The notes: generated by a model from the letters alone, not told the origin. A stretch of DNA of 47,614 nt from Pseudoalteromonas sp. A601 (GCF_002165575.1 NZ_MXQF01000021.1:1-47614), one strand, 5' to 3'. Shown: positions 9,722 to 18,258, counted from the first letter of the stretch. Numbers and translations are program-made.

Positions 9722-10330
9722 TTATTCTGCAGCTTTAGACACCATTACCATTGCTGGGCGTAATAAACGACCGTTTAATGTGTAGCCTTTTTGCATTACG
9801 GCTAGCACTGTATTTGGTGATACATCGTTGCTTGGCTGGATTGACATTGCCTGATGGAATTCAGGGTTAAACTGCTCACCTTGTGGATTTACAATTTCAA
9901 CGCCAAATTTTGCAACCGCATCATTAAAGCTCTTAACCGTCATATCAATACCTTCAAGTAACGGCTTTAACGTTTCATTTTCTTTATCAGAAAACTCAAT
10001 TGCACGTTCTAGGTTATCAATAACAGGTAGTAATTCGTTAGCAAATTTCTCTAGGGCAAATTTATGCGCTTTCTCTACGTCTTGTGCAGCACGACGACGA
10101 ATATTTTCAACATCAGCAGCAGCGCGAACGACACCATCTTTTTGATCATTAATAGTTTGCTTTGCCGCTTCAAGCTCAGCATATAGCATAGCAATTTCAG
10201 CTTCAGGGCTTACTTCTTCAGCTTCATGGGCATCTGCAGCTTCAACCGCGGCTTCAACATCTGCTTGCATTTGATCTAATTCTTCGTTGAGTTCAACTTC
10301 TTGCTCTGGTGATTTTGTCTGCTCAGACAT
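9722..10330 (-). CDS. grpE: Nucleotide exchange factor GrpE
   Basis: Co-chaperone that releases ADP from DnaK. It has 202 residues: an acidic N-terminal tail, a long coiled coil (about 45-100, including [15 protein letters not shown]) and the C-terminal beta domain with the GrpE signature ([10 protein letters not shown]... [26 protein letters not shown]). The gene has a strong sigma-32 promoter just upstream (10364-10393), whose -35 overlaps the stop codon of the HrcA-like gene. It can thus be expressed alone or by read-through from that gene. dnaK and dnaJ are not in the window. Confidence 0.96.
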   Translation of the reverse strand: MSEQTKSPEQEVELNEELDQMQADVEAAVEAADAHEAEEVSPEAEIAMLYAELEAAKQTINDQKDGVVRAAADVENIRRRAAQDVEKAHKFALEKFANELLPVIDNLERAIEFSDKENETLKPLLEGIDMTVKSFNDAVAKFGVEIVNPQGEQFNPEFHQAMSIQPSNDVSPNTVLAVMQKGYTLNGRLLRPAMVMVSKAAE

Positions 10331-10363
10331 AATTTAAGTACTCCAATTCTTTACAATTGCGAT

Positions 10364-10393
10364 AATTATGGGGATTGAATCAAAAGATTCAAG
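10364..10393 (-). promoter_or_regulatory. Sigma-32 heat-shock promoter of grpE
   Basis: On the minus strand CTTGAAT (10387-10393) is separated by 13 bases from CCCCATAATT (10364-10373). This is nearly the RpoH consensus CTTGAAA / CCCCATnT. It lies 34 bases before the grpE ATG, and its -35 covers the stop codon of the HrcA-like gene. Confidence 0.88.
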
Positions 10394-11333
10394 AGTCAGA
10401 TGACTCGATTAATCTAAATTCTTGTATGATTGCTTCAATTTGCGCCGATTTAGGGCAAATAACACAAAATCGACTTTGATATTCCTGATTCTGAAAATAC
10501 GGCACACTGATCACCATTAACTCATCGCAATCTGTAAATGGCAGTTGATCGGTATTAAGCACAGATACGCCATTTTTAAAAGCGAGCTTATCTTCTACAA
10601 AATTTAAGAAAGATACACCAATATTTAAACTTTGTTGGCAATCAATTTGTCGGTAAAGATAATTCTCACCAACCACAATGCTATTGTCTGAACCCAGCTT
10701 TTGGCTCAATTCTCGCGTCCACTGATTTAATGAATCATGACAATTACGCGGTGCTGTATTGGCCATCGCCTGCATCCGATACAAACCTTCCATTAAGGTT
10801 TGTTGACTAAATACCGTATTTAACCACGTAGCGAACTGATATCGCACAGTATCTGAAGCATCATTGGGTTTGTGAATACAAATATTATGACTTTGACCTG
10901 CTCTATCGAGTAATAAAATAAGCCAGTCGTTGCTATCAAAATCGAGCACTTCTACTCTAAATACATGTTGCGAGCTTACTTGCGGTAAGCCAACACAACA
11001 ACACACTTGGTATTTTTGACTTAATCCATGAGCCAACTCAACCAATTGCGCCTGAGCGGGATGCCAATATTGAGCAATATTAGTTAACGGAAAAAACTCA
11101 CTTAGCCAATAATCAAAGCCTGCATTAGTCGGTACGCGCCCTGCGGAGGTATGAGGTGAATATAACAGCCCGACCTTTTCAAGGCGTGACATAGCATTAC
11201 GCACCGTTGCAGAGCATACAGCCATGCCTTTTTGCTTAGCAATACGGCTTGACGCCACAGGTAAACCTTCACCATTACAATAAAGACTCATTACGGCGGA
11301 AAATATTTGCTGATCTCGCGGATTTAAATTCAT
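10389..11333 (-). CDS. HrcA-like transcriptional repressor
   Basis: The N-terminal 90 residues are a winged helix with the HrcA signature: [27 protein letters not shown] and GFDYWLSEF match the HrcA pattern SATIRN-M-LE--GLL--PHTSAGR-PT--GY. The remaining 220 residues are diverged and cysteine-rich (a CCC run), but fit an HrcA-sized protein. HrcA classically represses groE and dnaK operons through CIRCE. I see no CIRCE (TTAGCACTC-N9-GAGTGCTAA) here. The frame opens at ATG 11354, but a sigma-32 promoter would start RNA at about that base, so the next ATG at 11333 (314 residues, [11 protein letters not shown]) is preferred. It lies upstream of grpE on the same strand. Confidence 0.8.
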   Translation of the reverse strand: MNLNPRDQQIFSAVMSLYCNGEGLPVASSRIAKQKGMAVCSATVRNAMSRLEKVGLLYSPHTSAGRVPTNAGFDYWLSEFFPLTNIAQYWHPAQAQLVELAHGLSQKYQVCCCVGLPQVSSQHVFRVEVLDFDSNDWLILLLDRAGQSHNICIHKPNDASDTVRYQFATWLNTVFSQQTLMEGLYRMQAMANTAPRNCHDSLNQWTRELSQKLGSDNSIVVGENYLYRQIDCQQSLNIGVSFLNFVEDKLAFKNGVSVLNTDQLPFTDCDELMVISVPYFQNQEYQSRFCVICPKSAQIEAIIQEFRLIESSDS

Positions 11334-11360
11334 AGTATCTACATCTTGCTGCATATTGGG

Positions 11361-11390
11361 TATATCGGGGCAACGAGAAGTTATTTCAAG
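11361..11390 (-). promoter_or_regulatory. Sigma-32 promoter of the HrcA-like gene
   Basis: On the minus strand a perfect CTTGAAA (11384-11390), 13 bases, then CCCCGATATA (11361-11370). The expected transcript start is near 11354, which argues for translation from ATG 11333. Confidence 0.8.
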
Positions 11391-11459
11391 ACTCTGAGGT
11401 TTTCAAAGCAATCATTTATGAGTTACCCTAACGATATTATAACTATTCGCGTAAACATC

Positions 11460-12344
11460 ATGGAATCACCGTTTAAAACCATAGGCTTAATTGGCAAAGC
11501 AAATCACGATGGCGCAGCCACTACCTTACAACGCCTTTATACATTTTTAAATGCGTTAGGATTTAACGTGATTGTTGAACAGCGCACTGGGCACCAACTT
11601 GCTGATATACCAAAAGACAAACTCGTTAAACTCATAGAGCTCGGTGAACGAGCTGATTTAGCCATTGTAGTTGGCGGTGATGGAAACATGCTAGGTGCAG
11701 CGCGTGTTTTAGCGCGGTTTAATGTAGCCGTTATTGGTGTAAACCGGGGGAATTTAGGGTTTCTGACAGATTTAAACCCCGAAGGTTTTGAAGCAAGCTT
11801 AGAACAAGTACTAAGTGGCCAATATATAGAAGAAAACCGTTTTTTACTCGAAGTAGAAGTGTATCGTCATGCTGAGCTTAAAAGCGCAAATTCAGCGGTA
11901 AACGAAGCCGTACTACATGCCGATAAAGTCGCCCACATGATTGAATTTGAGGCTTTTATCAATGATGCGTTTGTGTTTTCTCAACGCTCCGACGGCTTAA
12001 TCGTATCAACACCAACAGGTTCAACTGCTTATTCGCTTTCTGGTGGTGGACCAATTTTAACACCTGAACTTAACGCGATTTCATTAGTGCCGATGTTTCC
12101 ACACACTCTTTCAAGCCGCCCATTAGTGGTTGATGCTGATAACGAAGTGCGACTAAAGCTGAGCTTAGAAAATACCGATAGCCTGCAAGTAAGTTGCGAC
12201 AGCCATGTGGTTTTAGCTGTACTCCCAGGCGATGAAGTAGTCATTAAAAAGGCGGATAAAAAACTGAGATTAATTCATCCTAAAGACTACTCTTATTATC
12301 ACGTTTTACGAACTAAGCTTAATTGGGGTAGTCGTTTGTATTAA
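11460..12344 (+). CDS. nadK: NAD kinase
   Basis: Phosphorylates NAD to NADP in the cytoplasm. With the ATG at 11460 the protein has 294 residues, close to E. coli NadK (292). The open frame extends 38 codons upstream, but that part is not family-like. Motifs: GGDGN at 72-76, followed by [13 protein letters not shown], and the second nucleotide motif [17 protein letters not shown]. The gene is divergent from the HrcA-like/grpE pair, as in the E. coli grpE/nadK arrangement, with recN downstream. No strong ribosome site is seen before the chosen start, so an upstream ATG at 11418 remains possible. Confidence 0.94.
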   Translation: MESPFKTIGLIGKANHDGAATTLQRLYTFLNALGFNVIVEQRTGHQLADIPKDKLVKLIELGERADLAIVVGGDGNMLGAARVLARFNVAVIGVNRGNLGFLTDLNPEGFEASLEQVLSGQYIEENRFLLEVEVYRHAELKSANSAVNEAVLHADKVAHMIEFEAFINDAFVFSQRSDGLIVSTPTGSTAYSLSGGGPILTPELNAISLVPMFPHTLSSRPLVVDADNEVRLKLSLENTDSLQVSCDSHVVLAVLPGDEVVIKKADKKLRLIHPKDYSYYHVLRTKLNWGSRLY

Positions 12345-12404
12345 TCTTATTGCACTTACCCATACTTTAGAGCAAAATATCAAAAAATAGTATAAATACC
12401 TTAA

Positions 12405-12980
12405 ATGGGAAATAAAGCCGATATGACGTACGTTGTATTTTTAGCTTTGCTGTTATTAATTACATTATTAGGTACCTACCTTGTTATTGAAAACAATCGC
12501 CGCAAAGCACGCGAAGCCGAAAAACGACTGTTTAACAGTAGAGTGGCCGAAGTTACCACTCACTTAAAATCAAAGCTAAACGAGTTTTGCGCAGCAAAAA
12601 TTATAAAACCAAAATATATAGCCCGCATTCAGGTGATTGCCAGTAACTTTTTTGTTGTGCAACCACACACAGATGAAAACTTACTATACCTAGAGCGCAT
12701 TGTTGATTCACTCATAAACACGGTTAATAGTGAACTGGCAAAAACCTACGTGACCGGTGAGCGTGGTCAGTTATCAGAACAACTGTCGTTATTTGTGGCC
12801 GAGTTGCCGTATGGCGGTATTGAGTACAACCGTACGTTTTATTATGAAATACTCCCTTCTCTTATAAAAACCTTGGAGTCAGCAGAGCTTAGCGGCAATG
12901 GCGATGACTACATAACAACAACGGATAATAACAACGACTCAACAGAACAAAATAACAACATACATAGTAATATTGCATAA
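12405..12980 (+). CDS. Membrane-anchored protein of unknown function
   Basis: It has 191 residues. One N-terminal membrane helix (about 8-27) is followed by a basic, coiled-coil-prone stretch (NNRRKAREAEKRLF), a helical soluble domain, and a low-complexity tail rich in N, D and T. I do not recognise a family. Start 12405 or ATG 12423 (residue 7) are both possible. It sits 60 bases after nadK in the same direction, so it is probably cotranscribed, and is followed by a small hairpin before the SOS-controlled recN. Confidence 0.7.
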   Translation: MGNKADMTYVVFLALLLLITLLGTYLVIENNRRKAREAEKRLFNSRVAEVTTHLKSKLNEFCAAKIIKPKYIARIQVIASNFFVVQPHTDENLLYLERIVDSLINTVNSELAKTYVTGERGQLSEQLSLFVAELPYGGIEYNRTFYYEILPSLIKTLESAELSGNGDDYITTTDNNNDSTEQNNNIHSNIA

Positions 12981-12986
12981 CTGGGT

Positions 12987-13005
12987 TGGGTGAGCAATTC
13001 ACCCA
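12987..13005 (+). terminator. Hairpin after the nadK-side operon (weak terminator)
   Basis: TGGGTGA (12987-12993) pairs with TCACCCA (12999-13005) over a 5-nt loop. There is no T tract, so an intrinsic terminator role is doubtful. Confidence 0.35.
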
Positions 13006-13154
13006 CACTAATGATTTAAAAGTTTTCTATATTACTCAACTACCTATTACAGTTTCTCCTGCCACATTTAGCCCTTCCACTGTTCATTGCCCTTTCTACT
13101 ATGTGTATAAAATTTGAATTAATTTAAAAATTTAATTTGCAAAAACCCAAAACA

Positions 13155-13170
13155 CTGTATAAATTAACAG
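13155..13170 (+). promoter_or_regulatory. LexA (SOS) box at the recN promoter
   Basis: CTGTATAAATTAACAG is a full CTGT-N8-ACAG LexA box, 26 bases before the recN ATG. It contains TATAAA (13159-13164), a likely -10 with TTGCAA (13137-13142) as -35 at 16 bp. LexA would therefore cover the -10. E. coli recN is likewise strongly SOS-controlled. Confidence 0.88.
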
Positions 13171-13195
13171 TTAATTAGCTGGATGGATAAACAGT

Positions 13196-14869
13196 ATGTT
13201 AATTGGATTAGAAATAAAAAACTTCGCAATTGTAAGCAACCTCAGCACTGAATGGCACAGTGGCATGACAGCAATAACCGGTGAAACCGGTGCCGGTAAA
13301 TCGATTGCTATCGATGCCCTATCTTTATGCCTAGGAGAACGTGCAGAGGCCTCAGCCGTTCGCCCTGGTACAGAGCGGGCAGAAATCTGCGCTCAATTTG
13401 ATATCACCGCATTACCTAATGCAGTGCAATTTCTAGAGCAACATTTACTTTCCAATGACGACAATGAATGCTTGCTACGCCGCGTTATTTGTAAAAATGG
13501 CCGTAGTAAAAGTTATATTAATGGCAGCCCTGTCACGGCAGCTCAATTAAAAGAGCTTGGCCAACACCTTATTTCAATTCATGGTCAACATGCTCATCAG
13601 CACCTGTTAAAAGCGGATCATCAACTGCATTTGCTAGACGCTTATGCTGGGCATATTGAACTTGTTGATGCTGTGCGAAGTAAATATCGACATTATCAAA
13701 GTTTACAAAAAGAGTTCACTGCGCTTGAACAAGCCCAGCAACAGCAAGCTGCGCAAAAACAATTATTAGAATATCAAGTCGCTGAATTAGACGAATTTTC
13801 CCTGCAACAAGGTGAATTCACCGCTATTGAAGCAGAGCACCATAAGTTAAGCCACAGTCAAACAATTCTTGAATCTTGCCAGCGTGAGCTACAACACTTA
13901 TATGAAAGTGATGAGCAAAACGCATGCTCTATTTTACAACACAGCGCCCAACGCTTTGCAGAGCTTGCCCACTATGATGCTAGCTTAACAAGTGTTGCTA
14001 CCTTATTAGAAGAGGCGGCTGTTCAAGTAGAAGAAGCAAGCCGCGAAATCAGAAACTACGCCGAGCAAACGGAGCTTGACCCTAACCGCTTAGTTGAGGT
14101 TGAAGAGCGTTTAAGTGGCGCCATGGATCTTGCTCGCAAACATCATATTAAACCAGAAGAGCTGGTTGATTTTCACCAATCAATTAGCCAAGAGCTTGAC
14201 TCAATAAGCCACAACTCTGACAGGCTCGAGCAGCTAGCACAAGAAATTGAAGACGCACTTAGTACATATCAATATGCCGCTGATGAATTAAGTGAAAGCC
14301 GCTTGCAAGCTGCAATGACATTAAACACCTTGATAAGCGCTAGTATGGCAAACTTATCTATGGAGAATGGCCAATTTGAAATAGCCCTAAAAAAAGAGCC
14401 AGAGCGTGCGCCTAATAGCCTTGGTTTTGACTCTATTGCATTTTTAGTATCAACCAACCCAGGGCAACCGCTACAGCCTTTATCTAAAGTAGCATCGGGT
14501 GGTGAGTTATCGAGAATTAGCTTAGCGATACAGGTTATTATTGCGCAAAAAGTGACAACACCGACCCTGATTTTTGATGAGGTAGATGTGGGTATTTCTG
14601 GCCCAACGGCCTCAGCGGTAGGAAAATTATTACGTCAACTGGGTAAATCAACCCAAGTTATTTGCGTTACTCACTTACCGCAAGTGGCAAGTTCAGGGCA
14701 TCAACAATTTTTTGTTGCCAAAGAAATCGCCGATGGCGAAACGTTTACCCATATGCAGAGTTTAAATAAAAATGGTCGTATTGATGAAATTGCCCGCTTG
14801 CTCGCCGGCGATAACATTAGCAAAATGGCCCGGGCAAACGCTAAAGAGCTTATTTCTGCCCACGGTTAA
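13196..14869 (+). CDS. recN: DNA repair protein RecN
   Basis: SMC-like ATPase that acts on DNA double-strand breaks during recombination repair. It has 557 residues (E. coli 553). Walker A GETGAGKS at 29-36; a long central coiled coil with KxYINGSPV and a SIHGQHAHQHL segment; C-terminal ABC signature ASGGELSRISLA and Walker B LIFDEVDVGISG, then the H-loop CVTHLPQVA. The start is the usual MLIGLEIKNFAIV. It is preceded by an SOS box, so it should be induced by DNA damage. Confidence 0.96.
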   Translation: MLIGLEIKNFAIVSNLSTEWHSGMTAITGETGAGKSIAIDALSLCLGERAEASAVRPGTERAEICAQFDITALPNAVQFLEQHLLSNDDNECLLRRVICKNGRSKSYINGSPVTAAQLKELGQHLISIHGQHAHQHLLKADHQLHLLDAYAGHIELVDAVRSKYRHYQSLQKEFTALEQAQQQQAAQKQLLEYQVAELDEFSLQQGEFTAIEAEHHKLSHSQTILESCQRELQHLYESDEQNACSILQHSAQRFAELAHYDASLTSVATLLEEAAVQVEEASREIRNYAEQTELDPNRLVEVEERLSGAMDLARKHHIKPEELVDFHQSISQELDSISHNSDRLEQLAQEIEDALSTYQYAADELSESRLQAAMTLNTLISASMANLSMENGQFEIALKKEPERAPNSLGFDSIAFLVSTNPGQPLQPLSKVASGGELSRISLAIQVIIAQKVTTPTLIFDEVDVGISGPTASAVGKLLRQLGKSTQVICVTHLPQVASSGHQQFFVAKEIADGETFTHMQSLNKNGRIDEIARLLAGDNISKMARANAKELISAHG

Positions 14870-14910
14870 GCTCAGTACTTTGTTTAATAACTCATAATGA
14901 ATAGACGAAA

Positions 14911-15333
14911 ATGATAAATAACACCACACTCAAAACTAGCGCGATCACGTTTGCCTTCGTGCTTTTAACCGGCTGTAAAGACTATATTCAACAATCAAGC
15001 GCGCTCACGGCCATAAATTGGCAACCATTTATAACGCTGTCATTTATTTGTATTTTGCTCACTCCAATCCTGAGTTTACTGCTCTTTGGTTTTAGCTTTT
15101 TTAAACATTTAAAGTTTAAAGCCAATCTGCAACGCTTTTTACATGGCTCGTTAGTGTTAATGTTAGCGCTTGCATGGTTAATCGAGCTAAACACCACTAA
15201 CAGTGCACAGAGCCGCTTTAATTTAGTGAGCACCTTAATTGCATTAACAGTGCAAATGAGCGTGGTGTTATTTGCTTTTATCGCGTTAAACAAACAACAA
15301 AAGCTGCATAATCGAGCAAAGAATTTTTTGTAA
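14911..15333 (+). CDS. Small membrane protein with lipoprotein-like signal, unknown function
   Basis: It has 140 residues. The N-terminal hydrophobic segment ends in LLTGC, a lipobox. Three more hydrophobic stretches follow (about 38-64, 77-94 and 105-126), so it could instead be a four-helix membrane protein. No family was recognised. It lies 41 bases after recN in the same direction, without a terminator between them. Confidence 0.55.
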   Translation: MINNTTLKTSAITFAFVLLTGCKDYIQQSSALTAINWQPFITLSFICILLTPILSLLLFGFSFFKHLKFKANLQRFLHGSLVLMLALAWLIELNTTNSAQSRFNLVSTLIALTVQMSVVLFAFIALNKQQKLHNRAKNFL

Positions 15334-15434
15334 TCTTTTATGTACAGGTAAAGAAATGCACATTTAATTTACAAAATTGACACATATTAAAACGCCGCTT
15401 ACACTCAATAAAAATTAAAATCACGGAGTGAATG

Positions 15435-15755
15435 ATGAACGCAACTCTTGCAAAAGTAACCCAACTAAAAACAAGTTACGCAACAATACAATTAGGCGCT
15501 GCAAAAGCTGATGGACGTTTAACGTTAACTGAGCATTTACTCCACTTTGAAGCCCTTAATAAACAGTTAAACTTAGGTAGTTACGCCATTAAACGCGACA
15601 CCATAGCACGCGTTGAAAGATGCACAGCAAAAGCCGCTGGCATAATCCCCATCGGCAACACAGGTATTAAAATCACCACCACAGATAAACATTGTCTAGA
15701 GTTCATCATCGCAGAGCCCGATGCCTGGCTACAAAGCTTGCAAGCTAGTCATTGA
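15435..15755 (+). CDS. Small GRAM/PH-like domain protein, unknown function
   Basis: It has about 106 residues, no signal peptide and no membrane helix. The pattern GRLTLTEHLLHFEAL...LNLGSYAIKRDTIARVERC...GIIPIGNTGIKITTTDKHCLEFIIAEPDAWLQSLQ resembles bacterial GRAM/PH-like domains (a strand ladder, a central I-x-x-V turn, a C-terminal helix after a W). This is fold likeness only. Two ATG codons are adjacent; GGAG six bases before the second favours 15435. Confidence 0.6.
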   Translation: MNATLAKVTQLKTSYATIQLGAAKADGRLTLTEHLLHFEALNKQLNLGSYAIKRDTIARVERCTAKAAGIIPIGNTGIKITTTDKHCLEFIIAEPDAWLQSLQASH

Positions 15756-15774
15756 AAAAAGGTTAGAGATACGA

Positions 15775-15818
15775 GGGGCTAGGTTAAAGGTGCTAGGCAA
15801 TAGGTTCTAGGCGCTAGG
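15775..15818 (+). repeat. Degenerate CTAGG direct repeats
   Basis: Four or five copies of (G/T)CTAGG or ATAGG occur within 45 bases (GGGGCTAGG, GGTGCTAGG, CAATAGG, TTCTAGG, GCGCTAGG). They sit at the left edge of the accessory patch. Function unknown. Confidence 0.5.
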
Positions 15819-15827
15819 AAAAAACAG

Positions 15828-16022
15828 AATAATTCTGCGTTAAATTTATCACCGTAGGTTGGGTTGAGTGCAACGAAACCCAACAATCAATATTAAAATT
15901 ATAGTTGCGGCTTAAGCCGTGAAGCAAACGCTCTTCCACTCGCTTGGACACAAATGATTTAGAGCTTAGGGGTGGCTTGGTTCCATAATCAAACATCCAG
16001 AGATAACTCGTTTCTGCCCCAT
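15828..16022 (+). repeat. Left copy of an interspersed repeat (REP-like hairpin plus tail)
   Basis: The core hairpin is GTTGGGTT (15858-15865) with AACCCAAC (15877-15884), within CGTAGGTTGGGTTGAG. The same core, inverted and diverged, is at 18588-18614. A second shared block, TCGTTTCTGCCCCAT (16008-16022), recurs inverted at 18409-18423. The two copies thus bracket the Abi and toxin-antitoxin genes in opposite orientation. The rest of 15756-16320 shows no gene I can support. Confidence 0.65.
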
Positions 16023-16320
16023 TGTGGGTTAGAGGCGATAAGCCGCACAGATAAGAAACAAGCCAGTTGACCTACTTTTACTAATCGATAAATGACAATG
16101 ACTGAAAGTTTGTAATGTGGTAACCATATCAATGCTCATTTTACAATTTCTCGTACTCGTTTATTCAGTATTCCTCTGGTAGAGTAGTTATAAATCAATA
16201 GCTTTACTTAAGTAAGCTTAAGTAATAGGTTTGTTAAATCTGCCTGTGCGTTTTTGCCAAATATATGCGCAACCCATAAATACTAAGTTGCTAGCACTCT
16301 TCATCACATATCGAGGTAGT

Positions 16321-17166
16321 ATGCGTAAAGAAATTCCTGCACCAATTATTGCTGTCTTATCTAATAATTTATGCGACATAGAGTCACATGCTGGATTAGA
16401 TAATCTTTTTTTGTATGCTGATGCCCCAGTAGAACCACCCGAGGGTTCTAAGCCTGTTAAAACACAAGCATGGTTACGGCGCATAAACAAAGAATCAGAT
16501 TTCCCTTTAAAAGTTCTAGGGAAACTTATTGAAACATACATGGAACTGCCTGATGAGTTAGAACAAAATAACTATCAGTGGGGTGTAAACGTTTCAGAGC
16601 AGAAGAAAGAATTTAAAGTTAAATTAAACGCCATATTAGAGCGCTGTAATTTAACTTACATCACTGGCGGCGTAATATCAGACGGCAGTTCAGCGCCGAG
16701 TAAATCATTATCTGAACTAATTAAAGGGCGCGATATTCCTTCAATTGAAGCTGAATTTAACCGAGCATTAGAGAATGTAAATTCAGAGCCTAGAGAGGCT
16801 GTTTCAGCTGCATGTAATATATTAGAGTCGATTTTTAAGGTGTATATTGCAGATGAAAAATTACCATTTCCACAAAAACAAGATCTTCAAGGTGTCTGGA
16901 AAGTAGTAAGGGATGATTTAGGCTTCGATACTAAACTTGTACAAGATGATGATCTAAAAAAGATAATATCAGGAATGCTATCAATCGTAGGCGGTATTGG
17001 CGCATTTAGAACTCATGCGAGCTCTGCACATGGTGAAGGACGAAAGGTATATAATTTGAAGCCACGCCACGCAAGGCTTGCTATTCATTCAGCGCATACT
17101 TTAGCACTTTTTGTACTTGAAACATGGGATGAGAAATCCTCAAACAAAGTGCTAACTAGAACCTAA
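16321..17166 (+). CDS. Abortive-infection family protein with C-terminal Abi_C domain
   Basis: It has 281 residues from ATG 16321, chosen because GAGGTAGT directly precedes it; the open frame extends upstream to a TTG at 16231. The C-terminal half matches the Abi_C pattern: EAVSAACNILESIFKVYI, then DDDLKKIISGMLSIVGGIGAFRTHASSAHG, with R and H residues in the last motif typical of a HEPN-like site. The N-terminal half is unassigned. Abi proteins of this type abort phage infection by stopping the host cell. The gene sits alone, in a patch bounded by inverted repeats, and an attC-like hairpin begins at its stop codon. Confidence 0.75.
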   Translation: MRKEIPAPIIAVLSNNLCDIESHAGLDNLFLYADAPVEPPEGSKPVKTQAWLRRINKESDFPLKVLGKLIETYMELPDELEQNNYQWGVNVSEQKKEFKVKLNAILERCNLTYITGGVISDGSSAPSKSLSELIKGRDIPSIEAEFNRALENVNSEPREAVSAACNILESIFKVYIADEKLPFPQKQDLQGVWKVVRDDLGFDTKLVQDDDLKKIISGMLSIVGGIGAFRTHASSAHGEGRKVYNLKPRHARLAIHSAHTLALFVLETWDEKSSNKVLTRT

Positions 17167-17241
17167 ACCTGACGGCTTAAACTATAGTGCTTTTAGCAAA
17201 AGATACGCAAAATTCTGCTTTAGCACGCCGCTGGTTAGGTT
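17160..17241 (+). repeat. attC-like imperfect hairpin after the Abi gene
   Basis: The outer arms are AACCTAA (17160-17166) and TTAGGTT (17235-17241). Going inward CC/GG, G/C, CGGC/GCCG (17173-17176 with 17227-17230), GTGCT/AGCAC and GCA/TGC also pair, with single bulged A residues. The right end GTTAGGT fits the integron R' box GTTRRRY; the left arm reads ACCTAAA rather than the ideal RYYYAAC. Its size (82 bases) and its place right at a gene's stop fit an attC site. There is no T tract, so it is not a terminator. No integrase is in the window. Confidence 0.4.
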
Positions 17242-17487
17242 GACGTTATCACATACCTGATTGTCATACTTTTCCTAATGGCAATCATTACTCAAAGAAC
17301 TTTTACTCTAGCGAGCTTATGTCCAAAAGTGAGTTTGACCGACTGTCCTGTTTCATGCTCAAACCGACCTTTAGAGTATTTATGAGCGCAGGCTGTGTGA
17401 AACGATGATCACTTGAGCTTGCCGTTCTTGTTTAAGCTTTCTGAATAGCAGGAATAATTTTTTTGGAAAGCTTCTGATCCTGTAAAC
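17242..17487. other. Intergenic stretch with no supportable gene
   Basis: About 246 bases between the attC-like hairpin and the toxin gene. All frames are broken. A pair of AAGCTTTC / GGAAAGCTT arms (about 17437-17475) could form a hairpin near the toxin's 3' end. Nothing else was recognised. Confidence 0.4.
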
Positions 17488-17991
17488 TTATTCTTTTTGA
17501 GCAGCTTCAATATCCTTTATTCTAGCCATAAGCGTCATCGGGTCAAATGTGGATTCTTTGAAGCCAAATCTCGAGTAAAAATCTTTTGCTGAATCGTCGA
17601 TAGCGTGAACAAGAACCCCCGCCCCGCCGACTACGTTCATAGCATAAACAGATCTTTTGACACAGTCTTTAAGAAGGCCAACACCGATGCCTTTTCCGTG
17701 ATATGAGTCATTAACGGCTAATCTCGCAAGAACGATCATTGGAATTGGGTTGGGGCTGTTTCTTCTTAGGGCTGCAATCGCACCTTCTCGTTGAATAGAG
17801 CCCATAGCAATAGCGTAATAACCGATTACCTTTGTAGTGATAGAATCAGTGACTATATAAACTTTTGCGTTATTTCGTTGTTGGCTCTTGAGCGCCTTTT
17901 TTATTAACCAGTCATTTAGCTCAAGTCTGCCACAATCAAAATCTGATAAATCGTGGATTTCGCTAAGCAATTCAGGTGCAGTTATTCCCAA
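17488..17991 (-). CDS. GNAT-family toxin (TacT/AtaT-like acetyltransferase)
   Basis: Acetyltransferase of the GNAT toxin group; characterised members acetylate the amino group of charged tRNAs and stop translation. It has 167 residues. The opening ITAPELLSEIHDLSDFDCG, the acetyl-CoA loop VLARLAVNDSYHGKGIGVGLL and the catalytic tyrosine in AKDFYSRFGF are all typical. It starts at TTG: an in-frame TAG lies just upstream and AGGAAA precedes the TTG at good spacing. It overlaps the antitoxin's end by 10 bases, so translation is probably coupled. Confidence 0.9.
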   Translation of the reverse strand: MGITAPELLSEIHDLSDFDCGRLELNDWLIKKALKSQQRNNAKVYIVTDSITTKVIGYYAIAMGSIQREGAIAALRRNSPNPIPMIVLARLAVNDSYHGKGIGVGLLKDCVKRSVYAMNVVGGAGVLVHAIDDSAKDFYSRFGFKESTFDPMTLMARIKDIEAAQKE

Positions 17992-18248
17992 GGTGATTTC
18001 CTATTCAGCAACTCTACCATACCTTTATTAACCGTTGGTTCTGCGTCTAACGCTTGCTCAAATGCAGCAAAGGCTTGTTCGTCCAAAGCAAAATCTCTTT
18101 GTGAAGCTATAACTTGGTATGCTTCACAAAGCGCTGCTTGTTGAATAAATACAGAACGGTCAACCTTTAGTAAATTAGCCGCAGCATCAATGATATTACG
18201 AACAGACGGTTCTACTCGCATATTTATAGGTGCAGTTTTATTAGCCAT
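17982..18248 (-). CDS. DUF1778 / RHH antitoxin (TacA/AtaR-like)
   Basis: It has 88 residues. The N-terminus (about 6-50, INMRVEPSVRNIIDAAANLL... SVFIQQAAL) is a ribbon-helix-helix DNA-binding domain of the DUF1778 kind. The C-terminal part (DEQAFAAFEQALD) matches the toxin-wrapping helix. It binds and neutralises the GNAT toxin, and the pair represses its own promoter. GGGAG precedes the ATG, and two palindromes lie just upstream. Confidence 0.9.
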   Translation of the reverse strand: MANKTAPINMRVEPSVRNIIDAAANLLKVDRSVFIQQAALCEAYQVIASQRDFALDEQAFAAFEQALDAEPTVNKGMVELLNRKSPWE

Positions 18249-18258
18249 ATTAGCTCCC

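Noticed and set aside
11346..11459. 38-codon N-terminal extension of NadK
   Set aside because: It runs across the HrcA-side promoter, and NadK homologues begin at the [12 protein letters not shown] segment.
16231..16320. 30-codon extension of the Abi protein from a TTG
   Set aside because: No ribosome site; ATG 16321 has GAGGTAGT directly before it.
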